A DNA stretch of 64,000 nucleotides from Tepidamorphus gemmatus (GCF_004346195.1 NZ_SMAK01000002.1:372001-436000); one strand, 5' to 3'. Counted from the stretch's first letter, positions 37,971 to 48,022 are shown. Notes: a model not told the origin generated them from the letters alone. Numbers and translations are program-made.

Positions 37971-39149
37971 ATGAAGGTCATCGTATTGGGTGGCGACGGC
38001 TTCTGCGGCTGGCCGACCGCCCTGCACCTTTCCAAGCTCGGCCATGACGTTGTCATCGTCGACAACCTCTCCCGTCGCAAGATCGACGTCGAGCTCGAGG
38101 TGGAGTCGCTGACGCCGATACGCCCGCTCGGCGAGCGCATCGCCGCCTGGGAGGAGATATCGGGCCGGCGGATCCCCGTGCACCGATTTACCGTCGGCGA
38201 GCATTATCACCGCCTGCTGTCGCTGCTGCGCGACGAGGCGCCGGATGCCGTCGTCCACTTCGCCGAGCAACGCGCTGCGCCGTACTCGATGAAGTCGTCC
38301 TGGCACAAGCGTTATACGGTCCGGAACAATCTGTCGGCCACCAACGACGTCTGCGCCGCGATCGTGGAATCGGGACTTGACATCCATCTCGTGCATCTCG
38401 GCACGATGGGCGTCTACGGCTACGGCTCGGCCGGCATGAAGATCCCGGAAGGCTATCTCGATATCAAGGTCGAGACCGACGGCGGCCTCGTCGACCAGCA
38501 GATCCTCTACCCCGCCAATCCCGGGTCGATCTACCACATGACCAAGACCCAGGATCAGCTGTTCTTCTTCTTCTACAACAAGAACGACGGGCTGAAGGTG
38601 ACCGACCTGCACCAAGGTATCGTTTGGGGCACGCAGACCGCCGAGACGCGACTCGACGAGCGTCTGATCAACCGGTTCGACTACGATGGTGACTACGGCA
38701 CCGTCCTCAACCGCTTTCTGATGCAGGCCGCGGTCGGCTACCCGCTCACCGTGCACGGAACGGGCGGCCAGACTCGGGCATTCATCCACATCCAGGATAC
38801 GGTGCGCTGCATTCAGCTTGCGATCGAGAATCCGCCGCAGAGTGGCGAGCGCGTCAATATCCTCAACCAGATGACCGAGACCCACCGGGTCGGCGACCTC
38901 GCCCGGATGATCGCCGACATGACGGGGGCTGCGATCGATCACGTACCGAACCCACGCGTCGAAGCCGACGAGAATGACCTGCACGTCAGGAACGACCGAT
39001 TCCTGCAGCTCGGACTGGAGCCCATAACACTGCGCGAGGGGCTGATGCGGGAGGTCACCGAGATCGCTGCCCGCTACGCCGACCGCTGCGACCGGAGCAA
39101 GATCCCGTGCCGATCCGCCTGGAACAAGGCCCGAGCCGCGCAGATGTGA
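37971..39149 (+). CDS. sqdB: UDP-sulfoquinovose synthase
   Basis: 392 aa, short-chain dehydrogenase/epimerase fold. The NAD loop is LGGDGFCGWPTALHLSKLGH and the SqdB-specific run is VDNLSRR with ESLTPIRPLGER; also HFAEQRAAPYSM, LGTMGVYGYG and IYHMTKTQDQLFFFFY with the catalytic Tyr-x-x-x-Lys (YHMTK). The enzyme makes UDP-sulfoquinovose from UDP-glucose and sulfite, the head-group donor of the sulfolipid SQDG. The glycosyltransferase genes sqdC/sqdD/sqdX are not nearby. A generic epimerase is excluded by the SqdB-specific blocks. Confidence 0.93.
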   Translation: MKVIVLGGDGFCGWPTALHLSKLGHDVVIVDNLSRRKIDVELEVESLTPIRPLGERIAAWEEISGRRIPVHRFTVGEHYHRLLSLLRDEAPDAVVHFAEQRAAPYSMKSSWHKRYTVRNNLSATNDVCAAIVESGLDIHLVHLGTMGVYGYGSAGMKIPEGYLDIKVETDGGLVDQQILYPANPGSIYHMTKTQDQLFFFFYNKNDGLKVTDLHQGIVWGTQTAETRLDERLINRFDYDGDYGTVLNRFLMQAAVGYPLTVHGTGGQTRAFIHIQDTVRCIQLAIENPPQSGERVNILNQMTETHRVGDLARMIADMTGAAIDHVPNPRVEADENDLHVRNDRFLQLGLEPITLREGLMREVTEIAARYADRCDRSKIPCRSAWNKARAAQM

Positions 39150-39183
39150 CCGCGATGTCCGTCACGAGGGTGGAACGCGGCCG

Positions 39184-40701
39184 TTACAGCTTCACGCAGA
39201 TGTTGCGCAGCTCGGTGTAGAACTCCAGCGAATGCGCGCCGCCCTCGCGGCCGACACCGGATCTCTTGGCGCCGCCGAACGGCGTCCTGAGGTCACGCAG
39301 GAACCAGCAGTTGATCCAGGCGACCCCGACCTCTATCCGCGAGGCCACACGATGGGCGCGCGAGACGTCGCGCGTCCAGATCGAGGTGGCCAGTCCGTAA
39401 CGCGTGTCATTGGCGAGCGCGACGGCCTCATCCTCATCGTCGAACGGCATGACGTGGGTGCATGGCCCGAAGATCTCGTCGGACACGACGGGCGAGGACT
39501 GTGGCAGGCCGGTCCATACCGTGGGCTCGACCCAATAGCCGGATACAAATCCCGGCACGTTCGGTACACCCCCGCCGACCAGAACGGTCGCGCCCTCGCG
39601 TCGGGCCATGTCGTAGAAGGACAGAACCTTCTCGCGATGCACCTGGCTGACGAGCGGGCCAAGCGTTGTCTCGTTGCTGAACGGATCACCGAAGCGGAAC
39701 CGCTTTGCCCGTTCGCAGAACCGTTCCACGAAAGCCTCGAAGATGCCGCGCTGGACATAAAGCCGCTCGGTGCCGAGGCACACCTGGCCGGTGTTGGAGA
39801 AGCACGCGCGCGACAACCCCTCGACGGCGGCGTCGAGGTCGGCATCGTCGAAAACCAGGCCGGGGTTCTTGCCGCCGAGCTCTAGCGAGACCGGGCGGAC
39901 CCCGGTGGCGGCGGCGCGCATGATCGCCTCGCCCGTAACCGACTCGCCGGTGAAGGTGATGCCATCGACGTCAGGATGGCTGGTCAGGAACTCGCCGGCC
40001 GATCCCGGGCCAAAGCCGTGCACGACATTGTAGACGCCTGGCGGCACACCGACGGCATTCATCACCTCGCCGAGCAGCGCCGCCGTCGCCGGCGTCTCCT
40101 CGGACGGCTTCACCACGACGGTGTTGCCGCAAGCGAGTGCAGGCGCAACCTTCCAGGTCATCAGTAACAGCGGCAGATTCCACGGACAGATCACGGCGAT
40201 GACGCCGCGCGGGACGCGGATCGTGTAGTTGAGCGCATCGGCCCGGTCGGGAGTCGGGGTCTGAAATACCTCCGTGCCCATCGTGGCGATCAGGTCGGCA
40301 AAGACCGCGAAGTTCGCGGCGCCGCGCGGAATGTCGATCTGCCTTGCCAGCGAAACGGGCTTGCCGGTGTCGAGAATCTCCGCGCGCAGGAAGTCGTCGA
40401 ACCGGCGGTTCACCTCGTCGACGATGCGCCTCAGGATCGCGATCCGCTCGGGAACCGACATGCGGCCCCATGGCCCCCTCAGCGCCTTCCTGGCCGCGGT
40501 GACGGCAGCATCGACATCGTCAGCCGTCGATTCCTGAACGAGCGCCGTCACCTCGCCCGTAGCCGGGAAGCGGTCCTCGAACGAACGGCCGGCGCGCACC
40601 TCACCATACCTGCCATCGATGAATTGGGCGATCCGCCGGACACCCGTCCCCGTGTGTACGGCCGGGGCGGCTGGCTCGCTGTCGATCGTTGCTGTCGTCA
40701 C
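39184..40701 (-). CDS. 2-hydroxymuconic semialdehyde dehydrogenase-type ALDH
   Basis: 505 aa, aldehyde dehydrogenase. Catalytic Glu in LELGGKNPG (about residue 280), catalytic Cys in NTGQVCLG (about residue 314). The C-terminal block CWFLRDLRTPFGGAKRSGVG followed by SLEFYTELRNICVKL is characteristic of 2-hydroxymuconic or 2-aminomuconic semialdehyde dehydrogenases of meta-cleavage pathways. No other meta-cleavage genes are adjacent, so the exact aldehyde is uncertain. Convergent with sqdB. Confidence 0.85.
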   Translation of the reverse strand: MTTATIDSEPAAPAVHTGTGVRRIAQFIDGRYGEVRAGRSFEDRFPATGEVTALVQESTADDVDAAVTAARKALRGPWGRMSVPERIAILRRIVDEVNRRFDDFLRAEILDTGKPVSLARQIDIPRGAANFAVFADLIATMGTEVFQTPTPDRADALNYTIRVPRGVIAVICPWNLPLLLMTWKVAPALACGNTVVVKPSEETPATAALLGEVMNAVGVPPGVYNVVHGFGPGSAGEFLTSHPDVDGITFTGESVTGEAIMRAAATGVRPVSLELGGKNPGLVFDDADLDAAVEGLSRACFSNTGQVCLGTERLYVQRGIFEAFVERFCERAKRFRFGDPFSNETTLGPLVSQVHREKVLSFYDMARREGATVLVGGGVPNVPGFVSGYWVEPTVWTGLPQSSPVVSDEIFGPCTHVMPFDDEDEAVALANDTRYGLATSIWTRDVSRAHRVASRIEVGVAWINCWFLRDLRTPFGGAKRSGVGREGGAHSLEFYTELRNICVKL

Positions 40702-40774
40702 TCCGGTTCACCCATTCGCGACATCGCCTCATGGTCGAGCGCCCCGACCTGGACGCCCCCGACACGACCCGATG

Positions 40775-42166
40775 CTATCGACTCACATTCGCAGCCAAGG
40801 GCTCGGACTGAGACTGATCGCCGGTCGAGGCCGTGACCGTCTGACCAGCCGGTACGGGAGGACGTCCGATCGAGACATAACCCAGCCCGGATCGCAGCAT
40901 CTCCTCGGGCGTATAGATGTTGCGCAGGTCGATCACCAGAGGGCGGGCCATCAGCCGCCTGACCTCGTCGAGGTCGAGGGCGCGAAACTCGTCCCATTCC
41001 GTGACGATCACCAGCGCCGACGCACCCTCGATGGCCTGGTAGGAACCGCCGGTCCAGACAGCGCGCCGGAACTCCGGCAGCTTGCGCGCCTCCGGCATCG
41101 CCACCGGATCGTAGACGGCGACTTGGGCCCCGGCCCTGGTCAGCGTCTCGACGATGTCGATCGAGGGGGCATCGCGCATGTCGTCGGTGTTCGGCTTGAA
41201 CGACAGGCCCAGCACGGCCAACCGACACCCGGCCACGGAACCGCCGCATGCCTCGATGATGCGGTCGGCGAGCCCCTTCTTGCGCGCGGTATTGCTTTCG
41301 ATGACGGCCGTCACGATCCGCGTCGGGACACCCGCTTCATCCGCCGTGCGGACCAGGGCGAGCGTGTCCTTGGGAAAGCAGGATCCGCCGAAGCCGGGTC
41401 CGGCATGGAGAAACTTTCCGCCGATCCGCCGGTCGAGCCCGATGCCGCGCGCCACGTCCTGCACGTTGGCGCCGGTGCGCTCGCAGATATCGGCGATCTC
41501 GTTGATGAAGGCGACCTTCGTCGCAAGGAAGGCGTTGGCGGCATACTTGGTGAGTTCCGCGGTGCGGCGGCTGGTGAAGACGATCGGGGTCTCATTGAGG
41601 AACAGCGGCCGATAGAGCAGCCGCATCACCTCCCGCGCCCGCTCGCTCTCCGCCCCGATCACCACCCGGTCCGGGCGCTTGAAATCGTCGATCGCCGAGC
41701 CTTCGCGCAGGAACTCAGGATTTGACGCCACATCGAAATCGAGGTCCGGCCGGACGCGGTGAACGATCGCCTCGATCTCGTCGCCGGTGCCGACCGGAAC
41801 CGTCGACTTCGTGACCAGCAACAGCGGCTCCTCGGCGCAGGCCGCGATCGCCTCGGCCGCGGCGGTCACATAGCTCAGATCCGCATGACCGTCGCCGCGC
41901 CGCGACGGCGTCCCGACCGCGATGAACACAGCGTCCGCGCCGCGCACCGCGGCGGCAAGATCGGTTGTGAAGGCAAGCCGTCCGACGGCGACGTTGCCGG
42001 CGACCAGAACGTCAAGTCCCGGCTCGTAGATCGGGATCTGACCGCGCGACAGCCGCTCGATCTTCACTTCGTCCGTGTCGACGCAGGTGACATGGTGACC
42101 GAAATCAGCGAAGCACGCGCCGCTCACCAGCCCGACATACCCCGTGCCAACCATTGCGATCTTCAT
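40775..42166 (-). CDS. ugd: UDP-glucose 6-dehydrogenase
   Basis: 463 aa. N-terminal Rossmann start MVGTGYVGLVSGACFADFGH, the catalytic Cys in GFGGSCFPKDTLAL (about residues 258-271), and the C-terminal UDP-binding domain from LGLSFKPNTDDMRDAPS on. It oxidises UDP-glucose to UDP-glucuronate, precursor of acidic polysaccharides and glucuronosyl lipids. The C-terminal about 30 residues are hydrophilic and variable. It is divergent from rpmG across 540 bases. Confidence 0.95.
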   Translation of the reverse strand: MKIAMVGTGYVGLVSGACFADFGHHVTCVDTDEVKIERLSRGQIPIYEPGLDVLVAGNVAVGRLAFTTDLAAAVRGADAVFIAVGTPSRRGDGHADLSYVTAAAEAIAACAEEPLLLVTKSTVPVGTGDEIEAIVHRVRPDLDFDVASNPEFLREGSAIDDFKRPDRVVIGAESERAREVMRLLYRPLFLNETPIVFTSRRTAELTKYAANAFLATKVAFINEIADICERTGANVQDVARGIGLDRRIGGKFLHAGPGFGGSCFPKDTLALVRTADEAGVPTRIVTAVIESNTARKKGLADRIIEACGGSVAGCRLAVLGLSFKPNTDDMRDAPSIDIVETLTRAGAQVAVYDPVAMPEARKLPEFRRAVWTGGSYQAIEGASALVIVTEWDEFRALDLDEVRRLMARPLVIDLRNIYTPEEMLRSGLGYVSIGRPPVPAGQTVTASTGDQSQSEPLAANVSR

Positions 42167-42706
42167 GGGCGGAGATCCCTCTCAGCCAACGTCCCATTGG
42201 GGGCCGTCGCGAGCCCGGAGGAGTCCTCCCCCACGATCAGCCGATCAGACGCCAGTCGTTCCATCAGCATTTTCAGAGTGTTGGCAATCGCCATCCCGGA
42301 TCGGAGCGGCGATACTACGGGATCGACTGCACGGTCGCCAGCCCAAAGGACCGGTGGTGCCGTCCCGGCCAGACGTGCAGCGCGGCGGAGCCGGCCGCGG
42401 CGTCGACGACGACGTCATCCCGAGCGGTGCACGCGAGGCAGCGGGCGAGTGGTGTCGGTCCACATCGTCGAATTCCTTCGGTTCGTTGCAAAACCGCAGA
42501 ATCAACGATCAAGGCTCGCGTCAAGCTAACCCGCTGACCCCACTCAACTTAATTTCGGATCAGGCTTTCAGCGGACAGAACCTCCGCCGTCTCGAAACTC
42601 CTGAACCCGGTCAGTTCCTTGACTTCTGCGCCGTGGCGCGTAGTTTCCCGGGCAAGACGCTTCGGCCGGGCTATCGTGCCCGGACTCGAGAACAGGGAAT
42701 TCCGAC
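42167..42706. other. 540-base intergenic region, no gene seen
   Basis: Divergent region between ugd and rpmG. Open frames on both strands have Arg/Ser/Pro-rich, non-protein-like composition. An AT-richer segment at about 42470-42575 could hold the rpmG promoter, but I find no convincing -35/-10 pair. A 13-base GGAGGA-G-TCCTCC repeat lies at 42217-42229. Confidence 0.4.
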
Positions 42707-42874
42707 ATGGCCAAGCCGACAACGGTCAAGATCAGGCTCGTGAGCACCGCCGATACGGGCTACTTCTACGTGACCAAGAAGAATACGCGGACAATGACCG
42801 AGAAGATGACGGTCCGGAAATACGATCCGGTTGCCCGCAAGCACGTCGAGTTCAAGGAAGCAAAGATCAAGTAG
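42707..42874 (+). CDS. rpmG: 50S ribosomal protein L33
   Basis: 55 aa, full length. It reads [20 protein letters not shown], then [34 protein letters not shown], the standard L33 pattern. It lacks the zinc-binding cysteines, so it is the Cys-free form. An intrinsic terminator follows 27 bases after the stop. Being near pleD-divK is usual for alphaproteobacteria, but here an aldehyde dehydrogenase gene lies between. Confidence 0.96.
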   Translation: MAKPTTVKIRLVSTADTGYFYVTKKNTRTMTEKMTVRKYDPVARKHVEFKEAKIK

Positions 42875-42901
42875 ACGTCGCTATCCCGGTCGTACGTGTC
42901 G

Positions 42902-42930
42902 GAGGCACCGTCCACGGCGGTGCCTCTTTT
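42902..42930 (+). terminator. Intrinsic terminator after rpmG
   Basis: GAGGCACCG (42902-42910) pairs with CGGTGCCTC (42918-42926) around a seven-base loop and is followed by TTTT (42927-42930). Confidence 0.9.
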
Positions 42931-42971
42931 GCTATGATCGCCGCCGACGACATTCCAGCCAGGAGCGCCCG

Positions 42972-44459
42972 ATGAATGCCCCAGTGGTTCCTGAAGCGTT
43001 GAAATCCCTCCGCATCCCATCCAGTGCGATCATCGGCGGCAAGTCGGTCGCCGCAGCCTCGGGCAAGACCTTCGATTGCGTCTCGCCGATCGACGGGACG
43101 GTGCTGGCGCAGGTCGCCGCCTGCGAGGCAGAGGACGTGGACCGGGCGGTAAAGGTCGCCCGCGAGGTCTTCGAGGCGGGCACCTGGTCCATGGCCCCGC
43201 CCCGCCAGCGCAAGCAGGTGATGATGAAGTTCGTCGAGGTGTTGCGGCAACATGCCGAAGAACTGGCGATGCTCGAGACGCTCGACGTCGGCAAGCCGAT
43301 CTCGGACTCCCGGTCGGTCGATGTGCCGGCGTCGATCAACTGCATCCAGTGGTATGCCGAAGCCACTGACAAGATCTACGACGAGCTGGCGCCGACCGGC
43401 CCGGGCGCCGTCGCCATGATCACACGCGAGCCCCTCGGCGTCGTCGGGCTTGTCGTGCCCTGGAACTATCCGCTGCTGATGGCAGCCTGGAAGCTCGGTC
43501 CGGCGCTTGCCGCTGGAAACAGCGTGATTCTCAAGCCTGCCGAGCAGTCGCCGCTGACTGCGATCCGGATCGGCGAGCTGGCGCGCGAGGCGGGACTGCC
43601 CGATGGCGTGTTGCAGGTGCTCCCGGGCTTCGGCGAGACGGCGGGCCAGGCGCTCGGCCGCCACATGGACGTCGACATGATCGCCTTCACCGGCTCCACC
43701 GAGGTCGGCAAGTACTTCCTGAAGTATGCCGGCGAATCGAACATGAAGCATGTCAGCCTCGAGTGCGGCGGCAAGAAGCCCAACATCGTTTTCGCCGATG
43801 CCATCGATCTCGACGAGGTAGCGCGGCAAACGGCGATGGGCGTCTTCTACAACTGCGGCCAGACCTGCACCGCCGCGACGCGGCTGATCGTCGAGGAGTC
43901 GATCCACGACGCGATCATCGACAAGATCCGCGCGCTGGGCGCCGAATGGCAGCCCGGCAATCCGCTGGATGAGAACACCCGGATGGGTCCGATGGTTGAC
44001 CGGACCCAGCTTGAGCGCGTGCTCGGCTACATCGATATCGGCCGCAAGGAAGGCGCGGAACTTGCCTATGGCGGATCGCGCGTGATGGAGGAAACCGGCG
44101 GCACCTACATCGAACCGACCGTGTTCGATCGGGTCGACAACTCGATGCGAATCGCCCAGGAGGAGATCTTCGGGCCGGTGCTCTCGACGATCACCTTCCG
44201 CGACGAGGAGGAGGCGGTGCGGATCGCCAACGACTCGATGTACGGACTGGCCGCGGCGGTCTGGACGCGCGACATCAACAAGGCCCATCGCCTCGCCCGG
44301 GCGATCAAGTGCGGCCTTGTCGCGATCAACGACGTCGACGGCGGGGACATCACCACGCCGTTCGGCGGCTACAAGCAGTCGGGGATTGGCCGCGACAAGT
44401 CGCTGCATGCCTACGACAAGTACACCCAGCTGAAGACCACCTGGATCACGCTGTCCTGA
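42972..44459 (+). CDS. NAD(P)-dependent aldehyde dehydrogenase (PuuC/betaine-aldehyde type)
   Basis: 495 aa from ATG 42972 (AGGAG six bases upstream). Landmarks: VVGLVVPWNYPLLMAAWKLG, GFGETAGQALGRHMDVDMIA, catalytic Glu in SLECGGKKPNIVF and catalytic Cys in YNCGQTCTAATRL (about residue 300), and PFGGYKQSGIGRDKSLHAYD at the end. The closest described groups oxidise gamma-glutamyl-gamma-aminobutyraldehyde or similar amino-aldehydes. It stands alone behind the rpmG terminator and before a terminator-like hairpin. Confidence 0.88.
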   Translation: MNAPVVPEALKSLRIPSSAIIGGKSVAAASGKTFDCVSPIDGTVLAQVAACEAEDVDRAVKVAREVFEAGTWSMAPPRQRKQVMMKFVEVLRQHAEELAMLETLDVGKPISDSRSVDVPASINCIQWYAEATDKIYDELAPTGPGAVAMITREPLGVVGLVVPWNYPLLMAAWKLGPALAAGNSVILKPAEQSPLTAIRIGELAREAGLPDGVLQVLPGFGETAGQALGRHMDVDMIAFTGSTEVGKYFLKYAGESNMKHVSLECGGKKPNIVFADAIDLDEVARQTAMGVFYNCGQTCTAATRLIVEESIHDAIIDKIRALGAEWQPGNPLDENTRMGPMVDRTQLERVLGYIDIGRKEGAELAYGGSRVMEETGGTYIEPTVFDRVDNSMRIAQEEIFGPVLSTITFRDEEEAVRIANDSMYGLAAAVWTRDINKAHRLARAIKCGLVAINDVDGGDITTPFGGYKQSGIGRDKSLHAYDKYTQLKTTWITLS

Positions 44460-44483
44460 GACGTCTGCCGCACGGGAATGACA

Positions 44484-44509
44484 AAGGCGGTGCCGGTCGG
44501 TACCGCCTT
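44484..44509 (+). terminator. Hairpin after the aldehyde dehydrogenase gene
   Basis: AAGGCGGT (44484-44491) pairs with ACCGCCTT (44502-44509); flanking GACA/TGTC-like bases extend the stem with a bulge. It begins 24 bases after the stop. No T-run, so termination is inferred. Confidence 0.5.
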
Positions 44510-44513
44510 GTCG

Positions 44514-44857
44514 GTGCGGGATCATCGATCTGTCGGGCAGTGGCCCGGTCAAGCATAAGGTGGCCGGCCGGAGGGCGGGTCATACGAGGAGGCCACTCTA
44601 ACCGCACTCCGACCGGCCTAACCCCACGGACCCAGGAGATGCGGCGGACCTGAGCATTCCGTAGGGTATCGGTCGCTGTCCTTCGGCCTCCGCCTATTGG
44701 CTCGCCCCGCCAACGGACAGTCTGTGTTCGGGACGGAGCCTAGCCCGAAACCGCAAAGAATCAATCGAAATTTATGAAACTGCTGACCTATCATCGGTCA
44801 AGGTAAACAGCGGCCGTCGTCGCTGACGTCGCCACGCTACACAGCCCGGGTCGGACG
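44514..44857. other. Convergent intergenic region, no gene seen
   Basis: Between the 3' ends of the aldehyde dehydrogenase and pleD. It contains no protein-like frame or RNA structure I can support. The part at about 44755-44805 is AT-richer. Confidence 0.4.
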
Positions 44858-46231
44858 TCACGCGGCATCGGCCACGACACGGTTGCGGCCGTTGCGCTTT
44901 GCTGCGTAGAGCGCCATGTCCGCCCGCTTCAGAATGGCATCCGGCGCTTCGCCCGGCTGCTCGAGTACTCCGACACCGACGCTGACCGTGATATCGAGCA
45001 CGAGTGCGCCGTCCAGAACGACGAACGGCTCCTCGCAGACCGCGCGGCGCACCCTTTCGGCGACCCGCACCGCCAGCGCCATGTCGGTCTCCGGCATCAC
45101 CACGACGAATTCCTCGCCGCCGAGTCGGCACACCAGGTCGATGCCGCGCACGGTTCGGCGGACACGGCGAGCAAACTCCCGCAGAACGTCGTCGCCCGCA
45201 TCATGGCCGTGCGTATCGTTCACCGCCTTGAAGTAGTCGATATCGAGGACCATGACAGACAACGCCCTGCCCCGGTCGCTGGCCTGCTCGACGAGCGAGC
45301 GCAGATGGGTTTCCATGTAGCGGCGGTTGTGAAGCCCGGTCAGCGCGTCGGTGAATGCCATCGTCACGGACAATTGGACATTGTCGCGGAGCTTGTCCGT
45401 GTACCGTTTGCGGCGCACCTGCGTGGCGATGCGCGCCTTCAGCTCGTTACGGTCTATCGGCCGGATCACGTAGTCGCTGACACCGATCTCGAGCCCACGC
45501 AGGATGCGCACCGATTCCTCGGGATCGGCGATCAGCACGATCGGCAGGTTGCGCGTGCGTTCCAGCGAACGGATCTGCGAACACAGCCGCAGGGCATCGA
45601 ACCCCGACAGCGAGAGACTCACCACCGCGACGTCGTAATTGTCGTCGGCCAGCCGGAACAGGGCTTCCTGGGGGTCCGGCTCGACATCAACGCGATGGTT
45701 GCGCTCGAGATATTCGCGGAGCCGCTCGGCCGCACTGGCGCGATCCTCGACGACGAGGATGCGGCCATTGTCGCCGCCCACCTTGATCGCGGCAGCGAGC
45801 GGATCATCAAGCCCCATATGGCGCCCCGTCGTCGCGCGCAGGCGCAGTTCGTCAGTCATCAGCTTGAGTCGCGCGAGACTGCGCACCCGGGTGATCAGTG
45901 CAAGGTCGTTGACCGGTTTGGTCAGGAAGTCGTCGGCGCCCGCCTCGAGACCCTTCACCCGGTCGCTCGGCTGATCGAGTGCCGTCACCATCACGACAGG
46001 CAGGTGATGGGTGGCGGGATTGGCCTTGAGGCGCCGGCACACCTCGAACCCGTCCATTCCCGGCATCATCACGTCGAGCAGCACGACATCGCACTGCCCC
46101 TTCTCGGCGATCTCGAGCGCCTGGGGGCCGTTGGACGCCGTGACGACGTCGAAATACTCCGCCGTCAGTCGGGCCTCGAGCAGCTTCACATTCGCGGCGA
46201 TGTCGTCGACGACGAGGACGCGGGCGGTCAT
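44858..46231 (-). CDS. pleD: PleD-like response regulator diguanylate cyclase
   Basis: 457 aa with two receiver domains and a GGDEF domain. REC1 has [17 protein letters not shown] with the phospho-acceptor Asp and the switch Lys in [12 protein letters not shown]2 (about residues 155-270) lacks the acceptor Asp ([14 protein letters not shown]), as expected for the adaptor domain of PleD. The catalytic motif is LGGEEF, with an allosteric RxxD (RGID) five residues before it. It makes c-di-GMP upon phosphorylation and governs polar development in Caulobacter. Its ATG overlaps the divK stop by four bases. Confidence 0.95.
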   Translation of the reverse strand: MTARVLVVDDIAANVKLLEARLTAEYFDVVTASNGPQALEIAEKGQCDVVLLDVMMPGMDGFEVCRRLKANPATHHLPVVMVTALDQPSDRVKGLEAGADDFLTKPVNDLALITRVRSLARLKLMTDELRLRATTGRHMGLDDPLAAAIKVGGDNGRILVVEDRASAAERLREYLERNHRVDVEPDPQEALFRLADDNYDVAVVSLSLSGFDALRLCSQIRSLERTRNLPIVLIADPEESVRILRGLEIGVSDYVIRPIDRNELKARIATQVRRKRYTDKLRDNVQLSVTMAFTDALTGLHNRRYMETHLRSLVEQASDRGRALSVMVLDIDYFKAVNDTHGHDAGDDVLREFARRVRRTVRGIDLVCRLGGEEFVVVMPETDMALAVRVAERVRRAVCEEPFVVLDGALVLDITVSVGVGVLEQPGEAPDAILKRADMALYAAKRNGRNRVVADAA

Positions 46232-46614
46232 CTCTCGCTCCCCGGCGCGTCACCGACGTAGCGACGCACGGTTTCCATGAACCGCGCGACCGAAATGGGC
46301 TTCGAGATGTAGGCCTCGCAGCCGCCCTTGCGAATCCTCTCCTCGTCCCCCTTCATGGCGAAGGCGGTGACCGCGATCACGGGAATCGCGTGCAACTCCT
46401 CGTCCTCCTTGATCCAGCGCGTGACGTCGAGGCCGGAGACTTCCGGCAGCTGGATGTCCATCAGGATCAGATCCGGGCGGTGGCGCCGGGCCAGCTCGAT
46501 CGCCTCGGTGCCGCTACGGGTCTGGATGGTTTCGTAGCCGTGAGCCCGCAACAGATCGTTGAAGAGCTTCATGTTGAGCTCGTTGTCCTCGACGATCAGG
46601 ATTTTCTTCGGCAC
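46228..46614 (-). CDS. divK: Single-domain response regulator DivK
   Basis: 128 aa, one receiver domain: acidic pocket in [20 protein letters not shown], acceptor Asp in [16 protein letters not shown] (about residue 53), Thr in [13 protein letters not shown] and Lys in YISKPIS. DivK is the essential phosphorelay protein that controls CtrA activity through DivJ/PleC and DivL/CckA in alphaproteobacteria. It is first in the divK-pleD pair and divergent from the DUF3572 gene. Confidence 0.96.
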   Translation of the reverse strand: MPKKILIVEDNELNMKLFNDLLRAHGYETIQTRSGTEAIELARRHRPDLILMDIQLPEVSGLDVTRWIKEDEELHAIPVIAVTAFAMKGDEERIRKGGCEAYISKPISVARFMETVRRYVGDAPGSER

Positions 46615-46719
46615 ACTTCCAGCCCATGCTGTCGAGGTGACGCTGCGATCCCGCCCCTGCGGATCGCAGACTCAGATAGTCGAGAAACCTTACGTAAAAG
46701 CAAATCGAACTTTCCAGCC

Positions 46720-47004
46720 ATGCTCGACGATCGCACGCGCGAGGCCGCAGAAGCCCTCGCCCTTCAGGCACTGTCTTTCCTTGCCCGTGACCCGCAGCGC
46801 ATCGGCGGCTTCCTCGCCTCCTCCGGACTCGAGGCCGACCAGCTTCGTCTGGCCGCGCAGGAGCCGGGCTTCTTCGCCGCCGTGCTCGGGCACCTCATGT
46901 CCGACGAGCCGATGCTGCTGATGTTCGCTGAGGATGCCGGCGTCGAACCTCAGGCGATCCCGGCCGCCCACCGGTTGCTGAACGGACCGGTGTTCGAACC
47001 GTGA
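46720..47004 (+). CDS. DUF3572 family protein
   Basis: 94 aa from ATG 46720. The family pattern is ALALQALSFLARDPQRIGGF, FLASSGLEADQLRLAAQEPG, FFAAVLGHLMSDEPMLLMFA. It is a small helical protein of unknown function that is very often found next to divK in Hyphomicrobiales. Its stop overlaps the GTG of the ROK kinase gene, so the two are translationally coupled. Confidence 0.9.
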   Translation: MLDDRTREAAEALALQALSFLARDPQRIGGFLASSGLEADQLRLAAQEPGFFAAVLGHLMSDEPMLLMFAEDAGVEPQAIPAAHRLLNGPVFEP

Positions 47005-47927
47005 CCTCGGGCGGCGGTCGATTGCGTGTCGGGGTCGATCTCGGCGGCACCAAGATCGCCGCAATCGCCCTCGATGCGGACGGGGCGGTGGTCGGCGAAG
47101 CGCGCCGCCCGGCGCCGCGTGACGATTATCGCGCCACCGTGGAGGCTCTCGCCGACATCGTGGCCGAGGTCGAGCGTCAGGCTGGCGCCCGCGGCAGCAT
47201 CGGCATCGGAATGCCCGGATCGATCTCGCCGGTGACCGGTCGCATCCAGAACTCCAACTCGGTCTGGCTGAACGGTACGCCATTCGCGGAGGACGTGCAG
47301 GCGGCGCTGGCGAGGCCGGCCAGGTTCGCCAACGATGCGGACTGCTTCGCCCTGTCGGAGGCAACCGATGGCGCCGGTGCCGGTGCCTCGAGCGTGTTCG
47401 GAGCGATTCTCGGCACCGGTTGCGGCGGCGGCATTGTCGTCGGCGGGAGGCTGCTGGCGGGCCCGAACCGGTCGGCCGGCGAATGGGGCCATTCGCCCCT
47501 GCCCTGGCCGGTTTCCGAGGAATACCCCGGTCCGATCTGCTGGTGCGGGCGGCGCGGCTGCCTGGAGACCTGGGTCTCCGGCACCGGCATGCAGATGGAT
47601 CACGCGGCGCGCACCGGTGAGGCCCTCGCGGCAGATCAGATCGTCGCCCGCGCTCCGACCGATCCCTCCGCGCGGGAGACGCTGGAGCGACATCTCTCGC
47701 GGCTGGCGCGAGCCCTGGCCGTCATTGTCAATACGATCGACCCTGACGTCATCGTGCTCGGTGGTGGGCTCTCGCAGATGCCGCACCTATACGATCGCCT
47801 TCCCGACACAATGCGCCCGCACATCTTCGCCGCCGCGCCCCTCGTGACCGTGCGTCCGCCACGCCATGGCGATGCAAGCGGCGTGCGCGGAGCGGCCCGG
47901 CTCTGGCGCCTGGATGAGACCGGCTGA
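47001..47927 (+). CDS. ROK family sugar kinase
   Basis: 308 aa from GTG 47001, overlapping the upstream stop by four bases. Phosphate loop VGVDLGGTKIAAIALDADG, catalytic Asp in RFANDADCFALSEA, the GTGCGGG loop, and the ROK zinc site (GEWGHSPL with CWCGRRGCLETWVSG). It probably phosphorylates fructose or another hexose; NagC-type DNA-binding sequence is absent. Exact substrate cannot be decided. Confidence 0.9.
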   Translation: MTSGGGRLRVGVDLGGTKIAAIALDADGAVVGEARRPAPRDDYRATVEALADIVAEVERQAGARGSIGIGMPGSISPVTGRIQNSNSVWLNGTPFAEDVQAALARPARFANDADCFALSEATDGAGAGASSVFGAILGTGCGGGIVVGGRLLAGPNRSAGEWGHSPLPWPVSEEYPGPICWCGRRGCLETWVSGTGMQMDHAARTGEALAADQIVARAPTDPSARETLERHLSRLARALAVIVNTIDPDVIVLGGGLSQMPHLYDRLPDTMRPHIFAAAPLVTVRPPRHGDASGVRGAARLWRLDETG

Positions 47928-48022
47928 GCCGGCGCGCGGCCGACGCCGATCGTGTATGATCGGATGCCGGCCGCGGCCGCAAGGGGCCGGTGCGCCCGTC
48001 GTCCTGCCGATTCGGCCTGTCC

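Noticed and set aside
42154-42537. Open frames on both strands between ugd and rpmG
   Set aside because: Ser/Arg/Pro-rich, non-protein-like composition on both strands.
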